Below, piece by piece: positions 35,733-48,157 of a DNA stretch of 64,000 bases. Both the position numbers and the translations under genes were made by a program. Origin of the DNA: Spongilla lacustris (lineage: Eukaryota; Porifera; Demospongiae; Spongillida; Spongillidae); assembly GCA_949361645.1 (NCBI GenBank), contig OX442417.1:1500164-1564163 (forward strand), written 5' to 3'. Positions within the stretch are counted from its first letter, which is position 1. Each line of letters begins with the position of its first letter. Below the pieces are notes generated by a model, which saw nothing but the letters and a program-made list of their open reading frames with translations, was not told where the DNA came from and ran no database searches.

Positions 35733-36958
35733 CACCGATATATACACATTAATCAAGTACACAGTGCAATTAAGAAATTAAACACATGCACTTAGACAAA
35801 AATAGTTCTGTGAAATGAACACTTATAAAACCACATCAAGGAAAATGGGGTAGGCCTGCTCCGTCGTCCATGCCATGTCCACTTCTCCATTTTACCCTGG
35901 ATCCACGCAAGCAAAGGTTTGTTGCACGTAGAATAGCAAATGCTATTCTGGCATGAACCCATACCATTACTTCAGAATGTGACTTCTCCCACTTTGTTGC
36001 ATATAGGCGCTTGATCAGGTGCATCATGACCCAAGACTCCATCCACAGAAACTACTCAAGGTGTAAATGAAGCACGTCTTTCTTCAACAGCTGCTAAGTA
36101 CTTCCTTTTCTTTTCTTGTTCTGCTGAACATAGCACAGCATCAACAGTGTGGCAAGCATAAGCAAATGGCATAAGACTGGGCCGGCGTCTGTGCCTACGA
36201 CACGAACATCTAGCAACGCCGCGTGCGCAGTTTGTGGCTGCCACACTCCTCGTATGCTGAGGTCAGCAATTAAAGCTGGTCGACCACTGGCATCATCTGC
36301 TTCCTGAACAATGGTTTCACTTACAACATCTTTGTACACAATAGCTGCCAAATCACCTAGAGCATCTCGCATTTCATTATGGCGCTGGGTGACAAGTCCA
36401 CCTTTTTTACAATCAAGAGCATGTTGAAAGCTGAATTCTTCTCCACATCCATCACAATGCGCTGGTGTTTTAAGAAGAGGCCGATGATAACATAGTGAAA
36501 GCGCATCTCTAAATTCGATAGGAGAGAGAACAAAGTGGTGGCAATGCAAGCAATTGGCATAACAGTAAGCCAATCAGATGTTTTTCCACCAAGTGACCGC
36601 TGGACTGCTCGTCATGTATTATTACCCAAGCAAACCAGTACAGAATCACACTCCACTTTTTGCACCATAGCAGTGTTTCTCAGTTTTGACCATTCTGATG
36701 TGCGCACTGTGACTACTTACCACACAATCAGCATCGTTTTTAATGGCATTCACAACCCTGCTTTTGCTAATTCCACTGGGTCAAAAATGTTCAATACCTC
36801 CAAAACGAGTAGGTAGAGAGAACAGATGCTGCTCAGCTGTAGAAATTTGTGCACCAAAAACTGAAGGCCAGAATCTCTTATTTCTGACATCATGTAAAGG
36901 GGCAAAAGAGGTGTCACAGTTCGTTAGTACTCTTTGCAAATAGGACCATTCAAATTGT
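35733..36958 (-). pseudogene. Retroelement 3' fragment, second copy, degenerate
   Basis: The same family as the fragment at 8.88-9.62 kb. In order on the minus strand: FRDALSLCYHRPL, a zinc knuckle CX2CX7HX3C (CDGCGEEFSFQHALDC), KKGGLVTQRHNE, RPALIADLSIRGVWQPQ, LLDVRVVGTDA, then in shifted frames EKKRKYLAAVEERRASFTP and ATNLCLRGSRVKWRSG. At least two frameshifts separate these pieces. The insertion splits a block sequence that is continuous at about 13.88 and 46.2 kb. I could not define a clean target duplication. Confidence 0.72.
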
Positions 36959-37233
36959 AGTTTGTTCTACCACATACAAAATGTTGTTATAAATTTGGGC
37001 AAAATTTGTGTTTCGGTAATTGCAATGAAAAGGTGCATGTTTTATTTTAATGTTAAGGTCAGGGATTATGGCAAATTGAAACAAAAAGCAGAGGAGTGGA
37101 GTAGTGGTGTCAGAAGGTGCCCCACACGCCTAAATAATTATGAGTGTTGTGCCAGGTGGTGGATTGATGTCGTTTCCCACTTCAAACCCTTATCTATTTA
37201 CTTCAGTGAAGTTCATGCACATGTTTCTGTTGA

Positions 37234-37354
37234 GCACACACACACACGCATGCACACATCCACACACACATGCACACACGCACATGCATACACACAACAC
37301 ACGCACACACATGCATGCACATTCACACATGCACACACATGCACACACACAGTA
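37234..37354. repeat. CA microsatellite, impure
   Basis: CA repeats broken by CATGCA interruptions, at the same place in the block as the tracts at 14.18 and 46.5 kb. Confidence 0.92.
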
Positions 37355-37996
37355 TAGTCTCCTTTATCGACAGCTGCTTCAGAAGTATGCTCTACCATCT
37401 ACTGGAGTTACTTCAAGAACCATGTGCAGCCTTCTATCTCAGACATCATCTAGGGCAGCCATATGCATATATATAACTGTGGCAAGTCAGTGATGATGTT
37501 CTCCATCATTAACTCACACCTCATCATCAACTTTACTTAGCCAGGCTGTGTCAGTGGTGCTGGAGCTCTTGCATTGCAGTGCTGGGCAGTCCTTGTGAAT
37601 GGAGAAGATGTTACATTGGCCCTTGAAGCAGCTCCTCCTTGTTCTATTGAGTCATGTAATTTAGCATTAGAGCTGGACTGCTATACAGTGAAGGAGGGCC
37701 ATGTTATTCTGACTTTGAACTAGACTATTTGAAATAGCAGTTCATTCTGTGTTTCATTTCAAGTGTGACGACGTTCAGAACTTAGCAAAGAAGTGTAACA
37801 TACATACAAAAAATACACCTTAAATACACAATAAAAGGAATGTTCTAGATCTTAGTACATAGGGTGCACGTGATACTGTCACATTGCTCCCTCCTCCATA
37901 AGGGACACGCCCACGTGTCGATTTAAAAATAGACCCAGGTACCCAATCTTTCAGGAGGCCGTCTCTGACGGGTTGATCGACGTATATTGTCTGTGG

Positions 37997-39707
37997 GTGG
38001 GGCAATATCTTGGGCTTACTCATCTTGCTCATCTGCCTCTGCCAGAGGTTCCACTGCTTTTCCATCGTCTCTAGGGTTGTCAGCCATGCCGGGTTCTTCT
38101 CCATCCACATGTGCAGATGGGGGAGTGGCCTCTTGTGGATCTTGTAATGGTAGTACCATCATATCCAACTCATCTTCTTCTTCTGCTTCCCCTTCTTTTG
38201 GTTTACCATCACCCTGAGAACCGCCAGTTCCACATTCCTGCAACACTCTCTCTACATATGGCTTTAGCCTATCAAAATGCACTGTATGCTGCTTTTGTGG
38301 GACTGCATCTTGTTTTATTTTGTACTCACAATTATCCCAAACATCCACAACTGTATAAGGTCCCTTCCAAAATCTATGCAACTTTCTGGACTGCCCCCTA
38401 GGAATGCTTCTGTCCACTTTGTGAAATAATCACCAACAACTAACACATACTTGTTTTGATGTGGGGGTTATGGGTAAGGGACCCAATATGTCCATAGCAA
38501 CACGATCCATAGGTGCTGTTGGTGTGTGGATTTGTAGCGGAGCATGTCGCTGCTTAGGAGGTGCTTTAGTGGACCCACAAAGATTGCAGGATCCACACCA
38601 TTCTTCCACGTCATGACGTTGTCCAACCCAATAAAACCTGGCCCGAACCTTTTCCAAGACCTTGCCAACTCCTGAGTGCCCCCCAGAGAGAGAATCATGA
38701 AGCTTAGAGAGGACACTTGGCACTGTACTGGGAGGTATAACAAGCTGAAGGCATTTATTTACTCCACCACCCCCTGCATCCTCCCACCGCCTATATAGAA
38801 CTCCTCTTTTCACCTCTAAATATTTCTTTTGAGCCCATAAACTTTTTAGTACATGGCTAGCACTTGGTGGACACTGGTTGGGTCGTGCATTAGGGTGCTC
38901 TACCCAATCTATGACTTGTTTTATATCTTCATCAGTGTCTTGCAACTCACGAATCTGAGATTCAGTCAAGCATGGTAACCAGTTGCTGTTTGGTACAGAT
39001 GTTGTACTGCTGACATTAACATCCACCAGCTGGCCAGGTAACCGCGACAAGGCATCTGCATTAGTGTGCTTTTTTCCTGGGCGATGCTGAACCTTGACGT
39101 CATACTCTGCAAGAGACTCTAGCCACCGTGCCACCTGCCCTTCCGGTTCTTTGAATGAGTAGAGCCACTGCAGCGCACTGTGGTCTGTTCGCACCGTAAA
39201 AGGTCTTCCAAGAAGATATGGACGGAATTGGCCCACAGCCCACACCAATGCCAGCATTTCCTTTCGGGTGGCACAGTATTTCCTTTCTGCTTTAGTCAAT
39301 GCTCTACTTGCATCATTAATGCATTGTGACAGTACTGCTCCAACACCATCATCACTAGCATCACAATCAACAATAAATTCAAATTCAAAATGAGGGTAGG
39401 CCAAAACAGGGGCTGTTGTGAGCATACCCTTTAAAGAGCTGAATGCAACCTGACATTCCTTCGACCACATCCATGGCTTACCCTTTTCCAGTAGATGGTT
39501 GAGTGGGGGTGCAATGCCAGCAAAGCCTTTCACGAATCGCCGGTAGTACGAGGCGAGACCCAGGAACTGTCTCAGTTCTTTCTGTGAAGCAGGGGTAGGC
39601 CAGTTCAGTATACAGTCAACCTTTTGTGGGTCTGTTTGAACACCATCACTGGATACTACGTAACTACGTAACCCAAGTAGCCGACTTTCTTCCGCAACAG
39701 TCTGCAT
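37997..39707 (-). pseudogene. Gypsy pol: RNase H and integrase, core deleted
   Basis: The frame begins with the RT connection (LRQFLGLASYYRRFV), then RNase H (DCDASDDGVGAVL, TDHSALQWL, HTNADALSR) and the integrase H2C2 zinc finger (HSGVGKVLE, CGSCNLC). The first integrase Asp (AMDILGP) is present. Shortly after it the sequence is frameshifted and jumps to the C-terminal module (RFWKGPYTVVDVW, HFDRLKPY), so the second Asp and the Glu of the DDE triad are missing. An acidic tail follows. Confidence 0.93.
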
Positions 39708-40533
39708 TTCCTTGGTTTCAGCTTCATTCCTGCCTGCTTTAGCCTTCCAAGCACTTCTGCCAATCTTGTGAGGTGCTCCTTGACGGATCTGCTGTAAATG
39801 ATAAAATCATCAAGATATACCAGACAGGATGACCAATGTAAACCAGTAAGCACAAGCTCCATCAGTCGCTGAAAAGTGCTAGGTGCATTGCACAGACCGA
39901 AGGGCATTACACAAAATTGGTACAACCCAAATGGTGTAGAGAAAGCTGTTTTCTCTCGGTCTTCTGCAGCAACTCCCACCTGCCAATAACCGCTTGCAAG
40001 GTCCAGTGTTGAGAACCAGCATGCTCCATGCAGTGCATCCAGGGATTCATCAATTCTTGGGATGGGGTGAGCATCCTTCCTGGTGACTGAATTAAGCTGA
40101 CGAAAGTCAACACAAAATCTAGTGGACCCATCTTTTTTTGTCACCAAAACAATAGGTGATGCCCATGGGCCATTAGCAGGTTCAATTATGTCATTCTCAA
40201 GCATGCTGTCAGTAATTGTTTTACCTCCTGGCGGCGATTAAAGGGTAGCCTGCGGGGCCCCTGCTTAATCGGTTTAGAGTTCTGGGTGTCAATGCTGTGT
40301 TGAACCATGTCAGTTCGTCCTATGTCAGTGTCAGATACTGAAATGACATCAGAGAACCGGTGCAGAAGTTCCCTCAACTCTTCTCTCTCCCCTGGCGCAA
40401 TGTCTTCAGCATCACAAACTAGACTGTTAATAATATTGTCCAGGTTCTCCTGCGACCTCGCACCTGCATTTGTAACTGGAGCATTGACCACACACACACA
40501 CCTGGTGCTCATCAACAACCTGAAATTTTCCAA
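39656..40533 (-). pseudogene. Gypsy reverse transcriptase
   Basis: Contains all core RT blocks: SPIVLVTKKDGSTRFCVDFR, FSTLDLASGYWQV, FGLCNAPSTFQRLM and the catalytic LVYLDDFIIYS. The linker upstream (40533-40186) is in a different frame and runs past the start of the RT frame at 40204, so a shift lies near 40200. Another shift near 39660-39707 separates it from the RNase H frame. Confidence 0.93.
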
Positions 40534-41236
40534 CCTTTTCTCCCTTGTGGATCTTGACTGCTGTTGGGTTAGGATTCATAACCTGTGCCATCGTAACACC
40601 TTTCTTGTTTCGTGAGATTGAATGGGCCACAGCTAGCCTACGGCGTTCCATAAACTGGGACTCCGGTTCCAGCAGTCCACAAAACCCATCACCTGCATCT
40701 GAGATATTCTTGTGTCTAGTCAGTCTGACTGGAATCAACATCTCACATTGTTTTGGTATGCATATGTCTTCCATTATTTCAACATCACATGTACATGCTA
40801 CATTTAAAGGCTGGTATTGTTCCCTACAATGTATTGGAACTAACTGCCCACCAGCAAGCAATGTTTTTGAATGATAGTCAATAATGCAATCATTAGCTAC
40901 TAGGAAATCTGCACCCAAAATACATTCTTGGGTGAGACTCTGAGCTACTAGAACACAATGCCGCCTGACTAAACCACCAACACTCACCAAAACATTGGCC
41001 TGTCCCACCAGTGCAAGAGCACTCCCATCAGCAGTTACCACACCGTGAGATGCATCATGCTACTTACTATCACCTGCAGGCTTGATCGCTTCCCACACCT
41101 GAGCGCTGAGTAACGTCACTGTGCAGAGCCCGTGTCGAGCAACATAACCGTCTCACGCCCTTCAATCTGACCCGTCATCCATGTAGCGGAGCTCGTTTCG
41201 ATGCTATACCCACCATAGCTTGCTGTCTTTCGGTCT
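40427..41236 (-). pseudogene. Gypsy aspartic protease region, broken
   Basis: The active-site motif LLDTGSA is present near 41120, but a two-base shift right after it brings an in-frame stop, and a TAG follows a few codons further in the realigned frame. The downstream part (SLTQECILGADFLVAN, where ILGADFL is the second conserved protease strand) remains open. The protease cannot be made as one protein. Confidence 0.88.
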
Positions 41237-42087
41237 TTACATGCGAGGTCGGCGGTAGACCTTTCCCACCGACCCGCTCCAGTTTAAAGGACGCTTACCT
41301 ATTTCAGGACAATTCCGCTTTACGTGACCTTTTTCGTTGCAATACCAGCAAACGATATCACGATTCCTGTGAGCGACTTTACTGGGCTGCTCAAATCTCC
41401 TTGGCTCCTCTACGGGCTCCTTCTTTAGAGTTGTTACTTCCTCCGCTAGCCTTTCCACCTGTATCGTTAGGCGGTGAAGCGTATCTTCCCAACCAGCCGG
41501 CACATGTGTAACTGCGGCTGCCAAAGGTCCCACGGCATTCCTCCCAGTTTTCAACCGTTTATGGGCCGCCTCCACAGCTTCCAGCCTACGCGCAGTAGCC
41601 ACAGCTTCACTGACGGTCTTGGGCATGTCTTTCATCAACTGGACTTGGACCGACGGGGATGAAATCCCTTGGATAAACAGGTTACGAGTTAACATTTCGC
41701 GCTGTTCGTTAGACCACGTTGGAAATGCTCTCCCTGCCAGCACGCGCAATTCACCGGCATACTCCACTAAGGACTCACCGCGCTGTTGCACCCGCGTTTG
41801 AAATTTCGCCTGCCATTCCATTTCCGTGCCTTCATGACCATAGCGGCTTTGCAGACAGTCTCGCACAGCTTTGTAGTCTGCAGACTCAGACAAATCATTT
41901 TGCACTACTAACCTCAACGGTTCGTCATCCAGCAATGGTAGGAGTTCTTTTACCATCTCCTTGTCAGGTATACTTTCGCCCCCTGGACGTACCGCTCGAA
42001 GCGCGTGACCCAAAGGTTCCAGTCTCCCGTTTCAGAAAACTTCGCCGGAGGCCGAGCGCTCATTCGGACCATTATTGCTGCCTCCAT
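41237..42087 (-). pseudogene. Gypsy gag with zinc knuckle, frameshifted
   Basis: The likely start is at 42087. The first about 40 codons (WNLWVTRFERYVQG) are in one frame and the rest, from 41990 down, in another, so a shift lies near 41990. The main frame has the gag core (WQAKFQTRVQQRGESLVEYA) and a C-terminal zinc knuckle CWYCNEKGHVKRNC, the CX2CX4HX4C nucleocapsid signature. Confidence 0.92.
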
Positions 42088-43210
42088 GGACAGTCTCCAC
42101 TTCTGACACCAATGTGACGACGTTCAGAACTTAGCAAAGAAGTGTAACATACATACAAAATATACACCTTAAACACACAATAAAAGGAATGTTCTAGATC
42201 TCTGTCACACAAGTGTCCACTGAAAGATACTATGTTGCATTAATTGTGCACGTTGGCAGTTAATATTAAAACCACTTTCAATTGATAAAAAGTTAAATAT
42301 TATATGTTATCAATTAGCAAATACTATAGGAGCTACGGCCATGACACCCTATTTTGTTTTCTACAAGGGACTTTTTATTAACAAAACTAGAACACTACTT
42401 CTGCAATGTAACTGATTTCGGCATTATTACTGGACCACACGTTAAATGTTGCTCTAATATACGACATGAGATCATGACTAGCATAGCCATGCCTATTCCT
42501 ATTAGTGCCCATGTGCATGAGGCGTTCTTTTAATGAATTATTTTGGAGAGACCTGGAGAGACATCGCAACAAAGCAGATTAAGTACCGTTACATTTAACC
42601 TGCCAGATCTAGAAGTTCGTTTAACTGCGTTGGTTATTTACAGTTGCATGTCTGTGCATGCAAGTTACATGTAAACACAACCCAAAAAACACTACAACAA
42701 TGTTAAAACTACAGACATTTGCAGTAACAATAGCCAGACTAAAGACGCCTGCACATCTGCAAGTTTACTTGTGGTTGTGGTTTCATGTGCATTCATGCAT
42801 GGCCCTTAATTATCCACCATATGATGGCATATGTATATGTATGCAGCATGCTGTCATGTACATTAAATGAGAAGAATTTGGTGTCGTATGCACATGCAAG
42901 TGTGTATAGATTGAATGGAATTTGAAGGGCTCGATCTAACGCACGGACTCACGCACAGATGTGTGCACTGCATGCATTTTATCTGTTATAATTACACGTG
43001 CATGATGTGAAATATGATACTTCGAACAGTACATACAAATATGGATGGAATATGTCTATATGTATACCATTTATTTACCAACCGATAAAACACATGCATC
43101 AAAGAGCTCAAGTTTGTTCGTACTAATTAAATGTCGTTTGCATAACTGGATAATTAAGGACATGTACAAGTACAATACATGTGTATGCCGTGTGTTATTA
43201 TCTATGCTCA

Positions 43211-43480
43211 TCTTCAGAAGGTTAAAGGACTGCGAGTGAAGTGTACCTTTACAGGGTGCCCTTGGATAAATGAGCTGGGATCACTTAATGATCATCTTCA
43301 GACTGACATGCATGTGGGTATGTGCTGGTGCCCTGTTCTAATGGCTGCAAACAGCACATAGTCCGTGATAAGCATCTCCTGCATTGTGCTGAAGATTGTC
43401 CACTTCAAAGACACATGTGTAAGCATTGCAAAGTAGAACGAACATATAGGGAGCTGATTGGTGGCCATCTTGATTGATAG
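43211..43480 (+). pseudogene. TRAF-like fragment, plus strand
   Basis: Plus-strand sequence matching the first zinc fingers of the TRAF-like gene: VKGLRVKCTFTGCPWINELG, then decayed remains of the next finger ending near HCKVERTYRELI. It replaces the rest of block copy 2 and lies back-to-back with the minus-strand pseudogene next to it. Confidence 0.9.
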
Positions 43481-43488
43481 TCTAACTT

Positions 43489-44371
43489 ATGGGTGTAAAA
43501 TCCTGGACTGTACCACGTATTCAATTGACTAAGTTGTGACATTTTGATGACTGTAGGGGTGCAATGGATTTCTAGACTTTTTATTCTTTCGCTTTGTTTC
43601 TTTAGCTCTGTCATTGCCAGTTTATGGATCTGACCATAACCTGGCAAGGTCATGGTTGCGAGTTGTTTTATTTCCAAAGCTAGTATTCTTTGATCTTGTT
43701 TCTTCAGCTGTACCATTGCTAGATCTTTGTGATCTGCCATTGCATGACTTGGTGATGTGTAGGTACATCCTACATCCTTTTTTTTTTGTCAACTGATAGT
43801 CTCATGTGGACACTCCAAGATATGGGAAGCCATGTCCTTTCTCTTTATGCTTACTTCACATCCACTGTTGGGACCAGGTACCATAAAATCAGGGCACTTA
43901 TCAAGATGGCCACTAATCATCTCCTTATATGGACCTTCTGCTTTGCAATGCTTACACATGTGCCTTCGAAGTGGACACTCTTCAGCACAATGCAGGAGAT
44001 GCTTATCATGGACTATGTGCTGTTTGCAGCCATTAGAACAGAGCACCAGCACATACCCACATGTTTCAAGATGTTTCTCCAGTGATCCCAGCTCATTTAT
44101 CCAGGGGCAGCCTGTAGAGGTACACTTCACTCTCATACCTTTAACCTTTCTAGCACTCTTCCTATCAGGATATGCATCCAGTGGTTGGTGACATGTTGGA
44201 CACGTCCCTGAAGTAGTTTTCTGCTTGTCATAACATGACTTGCAGTATACAGCTTGGCACACTCACACTTGGTTTGTTGAGGATCTCGAGCAGGGAGAAG
44301 ACAGATGACACAGTGATCATCATCGTGAGGGACATTAACAAATTCACATTCATAACCTCCATCCCTGTATG
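43489..44371 (-). pseudogene. TRAF-like pseudogene, MATH domain lost
   Basis: About 95% alike by eye to the gene at 31.37-32.66 kb. It begins at a TACAG acceptor with GYECEFVNVPHDDDHC. A two-base insertion in the RING finger (after AKLY) shifts the frame. A poly-A/T expansion near 43780 and a small deletion near HHLDLAM add damage. Homology ends in the first residues of the MATH domain (PGFYTHK), so the domain is gone. It is not a functional TRAF. Confidence 0.93.
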
Positions 44372-44675
44372 CAGGGGCATAATTCAATAAACTATGTATA
44401 TAGGTCATGGGGAAGAATAAATAGTTAATGTTGTAGGAATACTTCATTTTTTATCATTTGTAGCATGCACTATTGCCTTGATAGAATGTGTCTATTTATA
44501 TTAGTTTTTGGAATGGTCCATCTTCTAATAATAGCACCCCTATGGCTGCCTTCATTCATTGATCACGCGTTACGATGATTTGTGATTACTGGTGATCATG
44601 TTTTCGGTGGGATACAGAGACACACCAGATACTAGGATACAATGATCGGGGTTGGGGGGAGAGGGTGGGTAGGGT

Positions 44676-44678
<3 letters not shown>

Positions 44679-44714
<36 letters not shown>
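44679..44714. repeat. 36-base G run
   Basis: The longest G tract in the window, upstream of the TRAF pseudogene, at the place corresponding to the G run and assembly gap near 32.9 kb. Confidence 0.9.
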
Positions 44715-44716
<2 letters not shown>

Positions 44717-45066
44717 CATTATATCATTCATGATATCCCGGGAGATACGGTGACTCCCTTAGGTATATTTCCGATCATAATCTCTTATGGCCGGCGGCGC
44801 ATCAATATGTAGTGCATATACACTTTTACAGGTTTAGTTTACGCTTATACATGTACAATTAATGAATAACAGCAATTCAGTGAGCTGCAGCCTGCAGATC
44901 TAATTGCTTCACCCTCTATCGCGATTAGCGGGTGGGTTACACAGATACGATTTTCACCTCGCTAGGGCTCTGGTCTCATATAACATCACGTACTGGCCAA
45001 CAAGTCGATTGAAGTTGTTCTGGTGCGCCGGGATGCTAACGCTCCAATCAGAATCGAGAGCTCGCG

Positions 45067-45074
45067 TGACGTCA
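45067..45074. promoter_or_regulatory. CRE-type palindrome TGACGTCA
   Basis: A perfect CRE/ATF site in a CpG-richer stretch (45.0-45.4 kb) upstream of the TRAF pseudogene. The corresponding stretch is missing from the block next to the intact TRAF-like gene. It may be chance. Confidence 0.3.
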
Positions 45075-45362
45075 CGGTAATTAGAATAGCACTACAGAGA
45101 GGAGCCTGGTGCTTGAATGATCGTGCGTGCGCAGCAAAGGTTGGGATATATGGACACGTGTCTAAAACTAAGGTAAAGCCATTTCAATATGGACTGAAGG
45201 ACTCATTACGAAGTACATCTAAAATCTGTCGTGAATCGCTTTCCAGTCCATCGCGTTCACCACTCTGAGACTATCATTGCGGCGGTAGCCTTTTCTCTCT
45301 GTAGCGTAAGCAAAGATAGACATATAAAAACAAACCACACGTTTTTTCGTGATGACGTAGCC

Positions 45363-45376
45363 GTTGCTATGACAAC
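45363..45376. promoter_or_regulatory. RFX-type X-box
   Basis: GTTGCTATGACAAC fits the X-box bound by RFX factors (GTnRCC...RGYAAC form) with little deviation. A TGACG half-site lies 10 bases before it. Confidence 0.35.
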
Positions 45377-46866
45377 CCAACACCAGACAATAACATCAGC
45401 GGACTCTCATCGTCACTCTTCCGATTGAAGCTGCGTAGTTCCGTGGACTGCAGACTGGTACAGAGATATTGCTTATTCCAGTATTCAAGTAGTCGTAGGT
45501 GTGGCCAAGCAAGCGAATTAAACCTTAATAACAGCTAGGTTCCATTCAGAGGTTCCTACTCCACTCCCTCCCTTCCCCCCCCGCCTCGGGTCCCAAGCAC
45601 TTTCCACCACGTCCTTTCAAAAGTAAACACAATGTCGCTCACCTCACCACATCCATCACGTCAACATGCCGCGTAGTCGGGCCGCGCCCAACTATAGTGA
45701 TGTGGAATAAATCATAGCTATTGGTCCTTACACATTAATGTCATTAACATACGGCCAGAAGGGTATCTCTGCACTGTACATGCTTATCACTCCACCAGTG
45801 ACCTTGCTTTCCTTCCCTATGGTCTCCTCCACCATCACAACGGTATCAATGAGGAGAGGGTCCTGCATGGTATATATGGGGTATATTGAAAATGAGTTAA
45901 TTGCTCCTTTGTAGGGATTGCTGGCTTGAGTGTCTTATACTGTATACATGTATAGTTTAATTGTATCAGTATAGTAGCAATCCGTGCAATATACTACTCA
46001 TGTCTTACTATAAGCATTGAAATCAAGTCCAAACCAAACAACTGTTAAATCATGTGTAAGGGCAATTCTTAAGTTATACAAGTCCTGAAACCCGATTTGC
46101 AGCAGCTAAGGCATTTACCATGCATGAAGATATCGATGGTATAATGATGTGCACGGGTCCCAACTATTATAGTGTGGTAGTATTTTTTAGCACCATGGTA
46201 CACAGGTAGTTTGTTCTACTTCATACGCAAGATTTTATCAATTCGGGGAAAATTTGTGTTTTGGTAATTGAATTAGTTACATTGCAGAAAAGATGCATGT
46301 TTAGTTTAAATCGTAAGGTCAGGGATTAACTGAAGGCAAATTGAATCAGAAAAAGCAAAGGAGTGGAGTTGTGGTGTTGGGAGGTGCATGCCCCACTCTC
46401 CTACATGATGCTGACGGTTGTGCCAGGTGGTGGATTGACGTCGTTTCCCACTTCAAACCCCCTTGTCTATTTACTTCAGTGCAGTTCACCTGTTTCTGTT
46501 GTGCACACACAACCATGCACACACACATGCACACACACATGCCCATACACGTACATATGCACACATGCACACATGTTTACACCCCCATTGCCTTCATATT
46601 TTCTTTTTACACCCCCATTGCCTTCAAATCCTACATACCACTAACTTTCTCAGAGCTAGAGAATGTTTTTTATATGTTGTAATTATTATGTACGCATACA
46701 TACGTGCATGATGATGGATGGATTATGTTATTTCATCTATATGTATACCATTTATTTACCAACCGATAAAACGCATGCATCAAAGATCTCAAGTTTGTTT
46801 GTATTAAAAGTCGTTTGCATAACTGGATAATTAAGGACATGTACAAGTACAGTACATGTGTATGCC

Positions 46867-47799
46867 GGTGTGGGAGGGCGGATTGTCCCCCCGTGCAGAA
46901 TGTCCCCCCGGACATTCTGCACTAGTGCACAATGTCCCCCCAGACATTCTGCACTAGGGCAAACTGTCCCCCACTAGGGTAAAATGTCCCCCCCGGACAC
47001 TCCACATTAGGGCGCAATGTCCTACCTATAGGATAACAAAGGCAGTTATAAACGCCCAACAGGCTGGTTTTTAACAAAAACCCGTCCTTATATAGCGTAA
47101 AAACCATCCTGCCCGGATTGTGAGTCCAGGATGGGAATACATGTGGTTCTACCCTAGTTCTGTCGAATGTTGAAGCAATAATTCAATTCATACGTCATGC
47201 AACATTCGACAAAAACCCTCCAAGTAAGGTTTTTACAATATTCCCACCCTGGACGCAGGATGCATGGTTTTTACGCTATTTAGGATGGGTTTTAGTCTGG
47301 GTACCCAACTGATCGGTTGTACTATAACGCAACAGATGAACTGACGATGGGAATAACCTTTCCTGAGATATGTCAGGTGGTGCACGCAGTGTGGAGCTGT
47401 GTTTATGTGACATTACTTTTCAGGCTATGATCCTAGTTGATCTCAATATATTTCAATCTCTCATACTGATGAGATTTCAGCCATGAAGTATATGACACGG
47501 AAAGGATAAGAGCTGTGTATTCGTATTGAGCACTTCAAGCGGCGGAACGACATGCAGCTACTGAGTAATGGCGTCAACGCGATCCCGTGTACTGCCGTAA
47601 ACATTTCCTAGCCTTGTCATAGATGAAATAAAATGTTATGAGGGGGGACATTTTACCCTGGAGGGGGACAGTTTGCCCTAGTGTAGATTGTCCGGGGGGA
47701 CATTGTACACTAGTGCAGAATATCCGGGAGGACATTGTACACTAGTGCAAAACGTCCGGGGGGACAAATTTTAGGGGGGACATTGTGCACTACGACACC
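46867..47799. mobile_element. Foldback element with GGGGGGACATT repeats
   Basis: Both ends carry several inverted copies of a module made of GGGGGGACATT and TGCACTAGTGCA, starting GGTGT and ending ACACC. Blocks at 15470, 43185 and 63275 read straight through the insertion point (GCCGTGTG then a TTATC-type sequence), so this copy is inserted. The middle has smaller inverted segments and no recognised gene. Confidence 0.85.
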
Positions 47800-47949
47800 G
47801 GTTATTATCTATGCTCTTCAGAGAGAGAGAGAGAGAGTTAGCAACTGCATAGATATTAAAAAGTGTTTTCGTGTATCCACCTTGTAGAAATTATGACACT
47901 TCCAAAGTTTAAACACAATCCTTTCCTCATACACACTGGTGCATGTGTG

Positions 47950-47952
<3 letters not shown>

Positions 47953-48020
<68 letters not shown>

Positions 48021-48021
48021 A

Positions 48022-48090
<69 letters not shown>

Positions 48091-48108
48091 AAACACACAC
48101 ACACACCA
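47953..48108. repeat. CA microsatellite
   Basis: About 155 bases of nearly pure (CA)n with two CATACA interruptions. Frames of more than 80 codons across it on both strands are artefacts. Confidence 0.97.
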
Positions 48109-48157
48109 GTGCAGTGAGCCATGTATGTGGAAAAACAGATGCCTGGATGGATTTCAC

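Larger units (their letters stand above)
37764..42209 (-). mobile_element. Ty3/gypsy LTR retrotransposon, defective, very short LTRs
   Basis: LTRs at 42113-42209 (5', 97 bp) and 37764-37883 (3', 120 bp) end in TGTGAC...GTCACA. They differ by a 23-bp indel and about two substitutions. A 4-bp duplication CAAG flanks the element, and the empty site is visible at about 14562-14580. Next to the 5' LTR is a primer-binding-site-like TGGTGTCAGAAGTGG; before the 3' LTR is a polypurine tract GGAGGAGGGAGCAA. The gene order gag, protease, RT, RNase H, integrase is that of Ty3/gypsy. Gag, protease and integrase are all broken. Confidence 0.97.
34541..43210 (+). repeat. Duplicated block, copy 2 (truncated, twice interrupted)
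   Basis: Parallel to 13.7-15.5 kb, but split by a retroelement fragment (about 35733-36958) and the Ty3/gypsy element (37764-42209). It breaks off near 43210 into a TRAF-derived fragment, so it has no receptor gene. Confidence 0.85.
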
